A stretch of 52,937 nt of DNA from an uncultured Bacilli bacterium (GTDB taxonomy: Bacteria; Bacillota_I; Bacilli_A; RF39; UBA660): positions 1-52,937 of the forward strand of contig CALVRZ010000005.1 in assembly GCA_944358875.1 (NCBI GenBank), in the 5' to 3' direction. This document shows, piece after piece, positions 43,891-51,846 of the stretch (within the stretch, counting starts at the first letter, position 1; each line of letters starts with the position of its first letter). The position numbers were made by a program, and so were the translations under genes. Below the pieces are notes generated by a model. The model did no database searches. It was given only the letters and a program-made list of their open reading frames with translations, and was not told the DNA's origin.

Positions 43891-44630
43891 ATGATAAAAC
43901 AAACTGCAGGTAGAGATAATTAGGAGAATTCACTCCAAAATTTGCAGAATTAAACGATGATATATTATTTGGAGAAGTATGGTCAAGAGAAGATAAACTA
44001 TCTTTAAGGGATAGATCTCTTGTTACCATATGTGTTTTTATGGGAAAAGGCTTAATTGATAGTTCCCTAAAACATCATCTTATTAATGCCAAAAATAATG
44101 GTATAACCAAAGAGGAAATGGCTGAAATTATTACTCATGCGGCTTTTTATGCTGGTTGGCCAAATGCCTGGGCTGTTTTTAATCTAGCCAAAGAAGTGTA
44201 TGCAGATGAAGAAAGTAAAGAAGAACATGGTGGCATGTTTGGTTTAGGTGAACCTAATACTGCTTATGCTAAGTATTTTATTGGTAATTCTTATTTAAAA
44301 CCATTAACAAAGCCAGGCGAAAGCAGCATTTCCTTAGCTAATGTAACATTTGAGCCTAAATGTCGTAATAATTGGCACATTCATCATGCCACTAAAGGTG
44401 GTGGGCAAATCTTAATTTGTGTTGATGGCCAAGGTTTTTATCAACAAGAAAACGAACCAGCAAGAAAATTAAAACCAGGTGATATCGTCGTTATTCCTGC
44501 TAATGTCAAACACTGGCATGGTGCTAGCAAAGATTCATGGTTTAGCCATATTGCTATTGAAGTCACAGGAGAAAACGCATCAAATGAATGGTGTGAACCT
44601 GTAAGCGATGAAGAATATGACAAATTATAA
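43891..44630 (+). pseudogene. Carboxymuconolactone decarboxylase-cupin fusion, frameshifted near the start
   Basis: From ATG 43891 (AAGGAGG upstream) ten codons MIKQTAGRDN are read, then TAG. The other frame continues LGEFTPKFAELNDDILFGEVW and onward without a break to 44630. Adding one base near 43920 would restore a protein of about 247 aa. The first half is a CMD/AhpD-like domain (LSLRDRSLVTI, EMAEIITHAAFYAGWPNAW). The second is a cupin with WHIHHATKGGGQ and HWHGA metal ligands. An intact ORF from ATG 44040 could still give the cupin half. Sequencing error is possible. Confidence 0.8.
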
Positions 44631-44645
44631 GCAATAAAGATTATC

Positions 44646-45096
44646 ATGCATATTGGTATCATCAAATACAAAAACAAAACTATCTATCTTGATTTAAATT
44701 GAATTTATTGAACAATCATCAGAAGGAAAAATAAAAGTAAATAATATTGAAATAGAAATAACAAACGTTGAGCATGGTAAAATAAAACCGTCATTTGGAT
44801 ATATTGTAAGTATTAAGGGTTGCCACTTAGCTTTATCTGGTGATTCATCTTATTGTCAAGAAGTAGATTATTTAGTTCAAAAGACAAATACAGCTATATT
44901 AGATATGAGTTTAGCCAAAAATGGAAACGATAAACACATGGGATATAATGATATAAACAATATTTGTCAAAAAAATCCAAATAAAACAATTATTGCTACT
45001 CATATGCAAGATATTACTAGAAAAACAGCATTAAATAATCCAATAAAAAATCTTATTATTCCTGAAACTAATTTTGAGATAATAATTAAAAAATAA
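44646..45096 (+). pseudogene. Metallo-beta-lactamase-fold remnant
   Basis: One frame gives MHIGIIKYKNKTIYLDLN, then TGA at 44700. A shifted frame from 44701 continues EFIEQSSEGKIKV, VEHGKIKPSFGYIV, LSGDSSYC and HMGYNDI to the stop at 45096. These blocks match the C-terminal half of RNase Z-like metallo-hydrolases (GD metal ligand, later His). The N-terminal HxHxDH half is missing, so it is a truncated, frameshifted relic next to another broken gene. Confidence 0.7.
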
Positions 45097-45107
45097 AGGA
45101 GGAAAAA

Positions 45108-45578
45108 ATGCAACACAAAGGAATTATAATTTACTATTCTTATGGTGGTAATACTAAACAAATAGCAAATATGATTAAAGAGCAAACCAATTTTGAACTT
45201 TTAGAATTAACACCCAAAGTTCCATATACAACCAATTATCAACAATTAGTTGATGACGAAGAAGAAAAAATGAATACAAAAGAAATAATTGAAATAAATG
45301 ATATCGATATTGAATTTAATGACTATGATAAAATTATTATTGGCACGCCTGTATGGTGGTACAGTATGAGCCCTGTCATTAGGTCATTTCTCGAAAAAAA
45401 GAATTTACCAAATAAAAAAGTTGATATATTCATAACTAATGGTGGCTGGTTAGGACATACTGTTGAAGACTTTGAAGAATATTTACCAATCAATAGTTAT
45501 ATTGATATAAAATTCAATGGTAATGATTTAGAAACTCCAAAAGAAGAAATCAAAAATTGGATATATAAGCTACAATAA
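45108..45578 (+). CDS. Flavodoxin-family protein
   Basis: A 156-aa FMN-binding electron carrier or NAD(P)H-dependent reductase. The phosphate loop is YYSYGGNTKQIA at residues 9-20, PVWWYSMSPVIRSFLE near 85-100 is the second FMN loop, and FITNGGWLGHTV the third. No extra domains. Starts 11 bp after the metallo-hydrolase relic; ribosome site AAAGGAGG. It likely worked with the former decarboxylase-cupin and hydrolase genes in one operon. Confidence 0.92.
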   Translation: MQHKGIIIYYSYGGNTKQIANMIKEQTNFELLELTPKVPYTTNYQQLVDDEEEKMNTKEIIEINDIDIEFNDYDKIIIGTPVWWYSMSPVIRSFLEKKNLPNKKVDIFITNGGWLGHTVEDFEEYLPINSYIDIKFNGNDLETPKEEIKNWIYKLQ

Positions 45579-45609
45579 AAAAGAAGCTACAATAAAGTAA
45601 CTTCTTTTT
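45577..45609. terminator. Bidirectional terminator between flavodoxin and the collagen-like gene
   Basis: AAAAAGAAG (45578-45586) and CTTCTTTTT (45601-45609), with TAC/GTA inside. The A run on one side and the T run on the other serve both convergent genes. Confidence 0.8.
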
Positions 45610-45612
45610 GCT

Positions 45613-46593
45613 TTAGAATATTTTTGAAATAGAAACCGCAGCTGAATATAAGTCATTTGGAACTAATTTTATATCAACATCTGATGTGTTAATCAATCTA
45701 TAACTTGCACCAGGTAAAGCTTCAAATATAGCAGTTCCATTAATTGTACCAGTATCACAACAAGTTAATCTATTATGCGTAGAAGAATGTGCAATTAATA
45801 CATCAGTAGGCCAATATTGGTGAAGTTCAATACCTAAAGCCTTAGGTTCACAACTAGCATCTTTTTTATCACTGTGACGAACATTTATCCACCAGTGTAT
45901 CAAATAAATACCTGCTTCAGGGATAGAAAAGTCACCTGTATTAGGATCATAAGAAATTTTGTTTGAAATGTTTACTGTTTGAAACATTACAGGTTGTTGT
46001 ACTCCAACAGTAGAATCTGATCTATCATGAACCATAGCATAACTATCTAATGTAGTACCAGGCCCAGTAGGTCCTGTAGCACCAGTTGCCCCGGTAGCTC
46101 CAGTTGCACCCGTAGCACCCGTAGGTCCTGTTACGCCTTGAGGTCCAGTAGGTCCTGTAGCACCAGTTGCCCCGGTAGCTCCAGTTGCACCCGTAGCACC
46201 CGTAGGTCCTGTTACACCTTGAGGTCCAGTAGGTCCTGTAGCACCAGTTGCCCCGGTAGCTCCAGTTGCACCAGTAGCACCCGTAGGTCCTGTTACACCT
46301 TGAGGTCCAGTAGGTCCTGTAGCACCAGTAGCACCCGTAGGTCCAGTCACACCTTGAGGCCCCGTAGGTCCTGTAGCACCAGTTGCCCCGGTAGCACCCG
46401 TAGGCCCAGTCACACCTTGAGGTCCAGTAGGTCCTGTAGCACCAGTTGCCCCAGTTGCTCCAGTAGCACCGCGAGGTCCAGTAGGTCCAGTAGGACCATT
46501 TTTGCATAGACAGTCAATTACTTTACATAAGCACTCGTCTTTTGGCTTATTAGGACGATTGTCTTCACAATTATTCATAATTTCTTCATTCAT
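45613..46593 (-). CDS. Collagen-like protein with BclA/C1q-like head
   Basis: A protein of 326 aa. Residues 1-32 form a short N-terminal region with several Cys ([15 protein letters not shown]). Then about 150 residues are Gly-X-Y triplets, mostly GAT, GPT and GPQGVT, in longer units that are nearly identical in DNA. The last about 135 residues form a C1q/TNF-like domain as in Bacillus BclA. Such proteins form trimeric surface filaments. There is no signal peptide, as in BclA exosporium proteins. The start is ATG 46593 with AAAGGAG 8 nt upstream; the in-frame GTG 46611 is on that site. Confidence 0.92.
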   Translation of the reverse strand: MNEEIMNNCEDNRPNKPKDECLCKVIDCLCKNGPTGPTGPRGATGATGATGATGPTGPQGVTGPTGATGATGATGPTGPQGVTGPTGATGATGPTGPQGVTGPTGATGATGATGATGATGPTGPQGVTGPTGATGATGATGATGATGPTGPQGVTGPTGATGATGATGATGATGPTGPGTTLDSYAMVHDRSDSTVGVQQPVMFQTVNISNKISYDPNTGDFSIPEAGIYLIHWWINVRHSDKKDASCEPKALGIELHQYWPTDVLIAHSSTHNRLTCCDTGTINGTAIFEALPGASYRLINTSDVDIKLVPNDLYSAAVSISKIF

Positions 46594-46710
46594 ATTTTTA
46601 ACTCCTTTCACACTAATATGATATGAAGCATTAAAAAAATGTCGTGCACTAACAACTAATAATTACTAAAAAAGAAAAAGTTTCTAAATAAAAATAGGTA
46701 TCCCCACTAA

Positions 46711-46739
46711 TTTACAAGTAATAACATTCATGATATAAT
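46711..46739 (+). promoter_or_regulatory. Promoter of the membrane Xre gene
   Basis: TTTACA (46711-46716), 17 bp, TATAAT (46734-46739). Confidence 0.7.
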
Positions 46740-46781
46740 TATATTCAGAAAACTAAAAAAAGAAAGAAGGAGTACGCCCAG

Positions 46782-47489
46782 ATGAATCAAGAAAAAATCG
46801 GTCAAATAATTAAAGAAATTAGAAAAAAGAACAATTTAACTCAAATGGCTTTTGCGGCCAAATATGGAGTGACCTATCAAGCCGTTAGCAAATGGGAGAA
46901 CGGTAAAAACATTCCTGATATTGCTTTAATTAAACAAATAAGTAAAGATTTTAATATCGATCTCGATGATTTTCTAAATGGTAAGATAACACCAACCAAG
47001 AAAAAGAGTCATGCTAAAAAAATCCTTCTAATTTTAACAATTGCTATTATCATCCTTTTATCAATAATAATTATTTTATTGTTAACTCACGATAAAGACT
47101 TTGAATTTAAAACTCTAACTTCGAATTGTAATGAATTCACTATTTCTGGTAGCATTGCTTATAATACCAAAAAGTCATCTATATACATTTCAGAAATAGA
47201 TTACTGTGGAGGTAGTGATACCACCAATTATCAAAAAATAGAGTGTAATTTATATGAATCAAGCAATAACATTGAAAATAAGATAAGTAGTTATAGCTAC
47301 GAAGAAGAAGTACCACTTACTTTAGAAGATTTCCTCAAAAAAGTAGAATTCAATATCGATAATTACACCAGAACCTGTAAAGAATATTCTAACAATAGTC
47401 TATATTTAGTAATTAACGCTACTGATAAAAACAATAAAGTCACATCATATAAAGTGCCATTATCACTAGATAAAAGTTGCACAGAATAG
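46782..47489 (+). CDS. Membrane-anchored Xre-family regulator
   Basis: A 235-aa protein. Residues 5-62 are an Xre HTH (IIKEIRKKNNLTQMAFAAKYG, TYQAVSKWENGKN). A basic linker follows, then one membrane helix at about 75-97 (ILLILTIAIIILLSIIIILLL). The outer part of about 135 residues has six cysteines (CNEF, YCGG, ECN, TCKEY, SCTE), so disulfides are likely. It probably senses something outside and binds DNA inside. Ribosome site AAGGAG. Divergent from the collagen-like gene and upstream of the sulfotransferase. Confidence 0.85.
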   Translation: MNQEKIGQIIKEIRKKNNLTQMAFAAKYGVTYQAVSKWENGKNIPDIALIKQISKDFNIDLDDFLNGKITPTKKKSHAKKILLILTIAIIILLSIIIILLLTHDKDFEFKTLTSNCNEFTISGSIAYNTKKSSIYISEIDYCGGSDTTNYQKIECNLYESSNNIENKISSYSYEEEVPLTLEDFLKKVEFNIDNYTRTCKEYSNNSLYLVINATDKNNKVTSYKVPLSLDKSCTE

Positions 47490-47490
47490 G

Positions 47491-47516
47491 AAACTCAACT
47501 ATAGGTTGAGTTTTTT
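47491..47516 (+). terminator. Terminator after the membrane Xre gene
   Basis: AACTCAAC (47492-47499) and GTTGAGTT (47505-47512), then T run. Confidence 0.8.
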
Positions 47517-47583
47517 CAACTACCATTTTATTGCTTTTTAAAATAAAAGAAAGTAAAATTTAGATGGAAGAGAGGTACAGAAT

Positions 47584-49545
47584 ATGAAAAAAAAGAAAGT
47601 AATGATCGCTATAGTTGTATTTTTACTCATACTGCTAATTATAACTATTGCTTGGTACTTAGACGACCAAAGTAAAAATTATTCAAAACTAGAAGTTAGT
47701 GATAGCCTTATTGCTATGCAAAATAATTATGAGGAGGAATTTGAAACCGAAGGATTTACCATTGATAATCCTAACATAATTTTAAATCCCTATCACATAT
47801 CCCCATTGACAGCATTAGTAATTTTTGAAACAGAAACTGAAGTATCACCCCATGTAACTATTGTTGGTAAAGATGAACATACTACTTATAATCAGACTTT
47901 TTCTAAAGGCACAAAACATTTGTTACCAATCTACGGCCTTTATCCTAATTATGAAAATGAAGTTATCATTGAATACACAATAGATAATCAAAAAATAAGC
48001 AAAACATTAAGTATTCAAACAGATAAATTACCTGATGATTTTATTTTACCGACAAGTGTTACATCATCAAAAGAAGATTTATCTAATGAGCTATACTTTT
48101 TTAGTCCATCAAGTAAAGGATATACCTGTGCTTATGATATTAATGGTGATGTTAGATGGTATTTAACAACTAATGCCCTTTGGGATATAAGTAGACTTGA
48201 AAATGGTCATATGCTAATAAGTACCGAAAGAAGAGTAAATTCACCATATTACATGACAGGACTATATGAGATTGATCTATTAGGAAAAATATATGTTGAA
48301 TATAGTTTACCAGGTGGTTATCATCATGACTATGACGAATTACCAAATGGTAACTTATTAGTAGCCACTGATGATTTTAATAATGATGCAGGAACTGTTG
48401 AAGATTATATTGTTGAATTAGATCGTGATACTGGCAAGATCATCAAAGAATATGATTTAAAAGATATTTTAAATATGGAAGATGGCAAAAGTGAGAATTG
48501 GACCGCTTATGATTGGTTTCATAACAATTCAGTCTGGTATGATGAAGCAACAAATTCAATAACTTTATCAGGGCGTCATCAAGATGCAGTTATAAATATT
48601 GATTACGAAACAGGTAAGTTGAATTGGATAATTGGTGATCCAACTAATTGGAGTGAAGAATATCAAAAATATTTCTTTACACCTGTCGGTGAAAATTTTG
48701 AATGGCAATGGAGTCAGCATGCCGCTATGATAACTCCAGAAGGCTATGTTTTTGTTCTCGATAATGGCAACAATAAATCTAAAAATAAAGACGAATACGT
48801 AAGTGCTACTGATAGCTATACAAGAGGAGTTATGTATAAAATAAACACTGATGATATGACAATTGAACAAATATGGGAATATGGCAAAGAAAGAGGTAGT
48901 GAATTCTATTCACCATATATATCCGATGTTGATTATTTAGCCGAAAACCATTATATTGTTCACTCTGGTGGAATTGTCTATCAAAATGGTGAAGTTCAAA
49001 ATCAACCAGCCGGTCTAGGAGGATATGATCGCCTTGTGTCAGACACCGTTGAATTATTAAATGATAAAGTGATTTTTGAAATAGTTTTACCAACAAATAA
49101 TTATCGTGTTGAAAAAATGCCTTTGTATAGTAATGATGAATATAATTTATCCGAGGCTAAAGAGTTAGGAACGCTAGGAGAAACAGAAGTGACCAAGATG
49201 AAAATTGGACCTATCCTAAACTCATTAGATATAAAAGAAATTGAAGAAAAACACAACATCAGTTTTAGTAAAGAAAAAGATAGACTTGTTTTCACCGGTC
49301 AATTTAAGAAAGGAACTACTGTCAATATTCTTCTATATAAAAACTTATCATCTAAAGTTTACAACGTGCCAATAAGCAAAAAACCATATACTGCTTTATG
49401 TATAGATGTCTTTACCGATGAAGAAAATGAGAATGGTATTACTATTACAAAATATATTAATGAAATAGGTCTAGAAGGAGAATATTCCATCTATCTAGAA
49501 ATTGATGGTAAAATATATGACACTAATAAATATGTTGAATTTTAA
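47584..49545 (+). CDS. Arylsulfotransferase (ASST family), membrane-anchored
   Basis: A 653-aa protein with an N-terminal anchor (KKKK, then VMIAIVVFLLILLIITIAWYL). It has the ASST N-domain and beta-propeller: TCAYDINGDVRWYLTT, YHHDYDELPNGNLLVATDD, WFHNNSVWYDEATNSITLSGRH, LNWIIGD and SQHAAMITPEGYVFVLDNG. The conserved histidines of these blocks are present, including the probable catalytic His in the WFHNNS block. Family enzymes move sulfate between phenolic compounds (PAPS-independent). The disulfide oxidation partner DsbA/B is not seen nearby. Ribosome site AGAGAGG. Confidence 0.88.
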   Translation: MKKKKVMIAIVVFLLILLIITIAWYLDDQSKNYSKLEVSDSLIAMQNNYEEEFETEGFTIDNPNIILNPYHISPLTALVIFETETEVSPHVTIVGKDEHTTYNQTFSKGTKHLLPIYGLYPNYENEVIIEYTIDNQKISKTLSIQTDKLPDDFILPTSVTSSKEDLSNELYFFSPSSKGYTCAYDINGDVRWYLTTNALWDISRLENGHMLISTERRVNSPYYMTGLYEIDLLGKIYVEYSLPGGYHHDYDELPNGNLLVATDDFNNDAGTVEDYIVELDRDTGKIIKEYDLKDILNMEDGKSENWTAYDWFHNNSVWYDEATNSITLSGRHQDAVINIDYETGKLNWIIGDPTNWSEEYQKYFFTPVGENFEWQWSQHAAMITPEGYVFVLDNGNNKSKNKDEYVSATDSYTRGVMYKINTDDMTIEQIWEYGKERGSEFYSPYISDVDYLAENHYIVHSGGIVYQNGEVQNQPAGLGGYDRLVSDTVELLNDKVIFEIVLPTNNYRVEKMPLYSNDEYNLSEAKELGTLGETEVTKMKIGPILNSLDIKEIEEKHNISFSKEKDRLVFTGQFKKGTTVNILLYKNLSSKVYNVPISKKPYTALCIDVFTDEENENGITITKYINEIGLEGEYSIYLEIDGKIYDTNKYVEF

Positions 49546-49690
49546 AAATAAAATTTAAAACTATTCAGAAATAATAAATAATAGTTAATAAGCACAAAAT
49601 GGTAGTTAATAATTACCATTTTCTTGCATTATTCCTATAATATGTTATAATGAAATAACAAAGAATGTATAAGAGAGGATGATAAATAAT

Positions 49691-50590
49691 ATGACATTAC
49701 TTATTATGGCTGCCGGTATGGGTAGTCGCTTTGGAGGCCTTAAGCAAATCGAGCCAGTTGGCCCCAATGGAGAATTCATTATTGATTATTCTATCTATGA
49801 TGCTATCAAAGAAGGCTTTGATAAAGTTGTCTTCATCATTAAAGAAGAAAATTATGATATTTTCAAAAAAACAATCGGCTCTAGAGTTGAAAAACATATT
49901 TCTGTTTCTTATGTCTTTCAAAAGCAAGATGCTATTCCCATTGAATATCTTAATTTAACAGACAGAACTAAGCCATGGGGCACAGGACATGCCATTTTAG
50001 CAGCTAAAGATGTTATTAATGAACCATTTGCAATTATCAACGCTGATGATTTTTATGGTCGTGATGCCTTTCACCAAGTTGCCAATTTTCTTAAAAATAA
50101 TCAAGAAAAAAATCATTATGCTGTCGTTGGTTATCAAATAGCCAACACCCTAACAGAAAATGGTTCCGTCAAGCGAGGTATATGCCGAGTTAATGCTGAT
50201 GAATTAGTCGAAATTATTGAAAGTAACGTTCAAGAACAAAATGGAGTAATTGAAGCAACACCTCTTTCAGGAAAAGCAAAATTTACTGTTACTAAAGATC
50301 AAGTTGTGTCGATGAATATGTTTGGTTTTATCCCAAGTCTCTTCACATATTTAGAAGAAAAAATCAAAATATTCTTTGAAAAAAATAAAGATAATTTAGA
50401 AAAATGTGAATTTTTAATTCCTGATATTGTCGCTGAGCTAGTTAATGAAAACAAAGTTAATGTTTCCGTCGTTCCAACAAATGCCAAATGGTTAGGCATA
50501 ACATATAAAGAAGATATAGATAAAGTTGTCAAAAATATAAATAGCCTTATTCAAACAGGTGAGTATAGTCAAAATTTATGGGATAAATAA
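49691..50590 (+). CDS. Sugar-nucleotide pyrophosphorylase-like nucleotidyltransferase
   Basis: About 299 aa. The NTP_transferase fold opens with LLIMAAGMGSRFGGLKQIEPVG, the signature and substrate loop. WGTGHAILAAKD and INADDFYGRDA contain the metal-binding Asp. The C-terminal part has GNFI-type FGFIPSLFTYLEE and TNAKWLGITYKEDI. Activation of a sugar-1-phosphate is likely, substrate not readable. Start chosen at ATG 49691 since GAGAGG would abut ATG 49679; spacing of 12 nt makes either possible. Confidence 0.85.
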   Translation: MTLLIMAAGMGSRFGGLKQIEPVGPNGEFIIDYSIYDAIKEGFDKVVFIIKEENYDIFKKTIGSRVEKHISVSYVFQKQDAIPIEYLNLTDRTKPWGTGHAILAAKDVINEPFAIINADDFYGRDAFHQVANFLKNNQEKNHYAVVGYQIANTLTENGSVKRGICRVNADELVEIIESNVQEQNGVIEATPLSGKAKFTVTKDQVVSMNMFGFIPSLFTYLEEKIKIFFEKNKDNLEKCEFLIPDIVAELVNENKVNVSVVPTNAKWLGITYKEDIDKVVKNINSLIQTGEYSQNLWDK

Positions 50591-50610
50591 CTTTATTTAT
50601 CCTTTTTCTT
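50581..50610 (+). terminator. Terminator of the nucleotidyltransferase gene
   Basis: GGATAAAT (50581-50588) and ATTTATCC (50595-50602), then T5. The 5' arm overlaps the stop codon. Confidence 0.75.
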
Positions 50611-50624
50611 AGGAGGCAAGTAGT

Positions 50625-50759
50625 ATGTCAAAATTTATAAATGAAGTTAAAAGAGTTTATCATGAAACTAAAAAAAGTTCTATTATTGTCTATTTTATTT
50701 TACGTTTTCTAGTTATTTTATACAATAGGAATTTAACAAAAATATATTTTTTTAGCTAA
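50625..50759 (+). pseudogene. 5' part of a split membrane protein gene
   Basis: ATG 50625 has a perfect AGGAGG 8 nt upstream. Codons 1-32 read MSKFINEVKRVYHETKKSS and then IIVYFILRFLVIL, the start of a membrane protein. After that the frame enters the insert and stops at 50757-50759. Joining codon 32 (ending 50720) to 51053 restores an unbroken frame: ...LVIL then CLILQIIRGEYNN.... The 3' part is the ORF ending 51769. Confidence 0.7.
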
Positions 50760-51052
50760 AATATATTGACAAACATATGTTTGCGTGATATACTCTAATA
50801 AATTGGAGGTGATGTAAAAAAGTTATTAAAGACTATGTTGTGATTACAAAATAATAAATATAAAGAGAAAATTAATGATAAAAGTTGAAACATAAATATA
50901 AAATAAGTTTGAATATCTATAAATAATTTTAAAAAAGTACGGTGGCGACCATCGGAGTTTATGCCTATGAATAACAGAAATTGTTTCTGTTTGCAGTAGG
51001 AAACCTTGTAGGTAACGACAAGGAGAGGTAAAACTTGTTTTACCTTTTGTTC
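50721..51052 (+). mobile_element. Hairpin-bounded insert of about 332 bp, non-coding
   Basis: It separates the two halves of the membrane protein gene in frame-compatible positions. Left end hairpin: AATATATTTT (50741-50750) and AAAATATATT (50758-50767). Right end hairpin: AGGTAAAAC (51026-51034) and GTTTTACCT (51037-51045). Between them lie a strong promoter, a GGAGGTG site followed at once by ATG TAA, and hairpins ACAGAAA/TTTCTGT and CCTTGT/ACAAGG. No ORF over 15 codons. The ends recall IS200/IS605-like elements, but no transposase or clear target duplication is seen. Confidence 0.5.
50766..50794 (+). promoter_or_regulatory. Promoter with LexA-like palindrome inside the insert
   Basis: TTGACA (50766-50771), 17 bp, TATACT (50789-50794). 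The 14-bp palindrome CAAACATATGTTTG (50770-50783) sits at the same place as the one in the rarA promoter. Confidence 0.65.
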
Positions 51053-51769
51053 TGTTTAATATTACAAATAATAAGAGGCGAATATAATAATGCCTTTCTT
51101 TGTATACTATCATTAATTCTTTTTACTATTCCATTCTTTATCCAAAGAAGATTTAAAATTGAACTGCCTAATTTATTAGAAACAATCATTTTTTTCTTCA
51201 TTTTTAGTGCTGAAATTTTAGGTGAAATTAATAATTTTTATGGTCTTATTCCATATTGGGATACCATGCTTCATACCATCAATGGCTTTTTAGCAGCCGG
51301 TATCGGTTTTGGTCTTGTCGACTTGCTTAACGAAAATAGTAACAAAATAAAATTATCCCCTGTCTTTTTAGCCTTGGTATCCTTTTGTTTTAGCATGACT
51401 ATTGGTGTTGTCTGGGAATTTTTTGAGTACGGATCCGATCGATTCCTAAATTTAGACATGCAAAAAGATACCATTGTAAATAAAATAGCGACAGTTGAAT
51501 TGGATCCTAATAAAAGCAATAAAGTAGTAGTTATCGATGATATTCAATACACAGAAATTTATTCTAAAGATGAAAACAATAATCTTACATCGACAGTAAT
51601 CAGCAATGGTTATTTAGATATAGGTATCGACGATACCATGGATGATTTATTTGTCAATTTCATTGGAGCCTTTTGTTTTTCAATCCTAGGATATTTCTAC
51701 GTAATCAACCGTCACAAATATCATTTTGCGGGTAATTTCATTCCCAAGAAACAAAAGAAACAAGTCTAA
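51035..51769 (+). pseudogene. 3' part of the split integral membrane protein
   Basis: Up to 244 aa from TTG 51035, which has AGGAGAGG 7-8 nt upstream, contributed by the insert. So a shortened protein could still be made from the insert's promoter. At least four membrane helices: FLCILSLILFTIPFF, IIFFFIFSAEILGEI, TINGFLAAGIGFGLV, and ALVSFCFSMTIGVVWEFFEYG, plus one near the C-terminus. The block IPYWDTMLHTINGFLAAG is typical of a Firmicutes membrane family of unknown function. The first helix and N-terminus are in the fragment at 50625. Confidence 0.75.
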
Positions 51770-51846
51770 AAATTTATTTTTGTCAAAAAGCATTTATATT
51801 TTTTTAAATTTCTGATATAATTAATATGAAAGTAGGTTAAAGAATT

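Noticed and set aside
46043-46509. Long overlapping ORFs on both strands within the collagen-like gene, and a CRISPR-like repeat pattern
   Set aside because: They mirror the Gly-X-Y codon repeats; composition is W/Y/R or S/R-rich nonsense, and there are no unique spacers between constant repeats.
46600-46611. GTG 46611 as start of the collagen-like gene
   Set aside because: It lies on the ribosome site AAAGGAG that serves ATG 46593.
50941-51045. Known riboswitch (c-di-GMP, Mg, THF, Mn) in the insert
   Set aside because: Hairpins are present but I could not match the conserved core of any of these classes.
50721-51052. Group II or group I intron fragment
   Set aside because: No GTGYG start, no domain V, and no conserved P7-type sequence.
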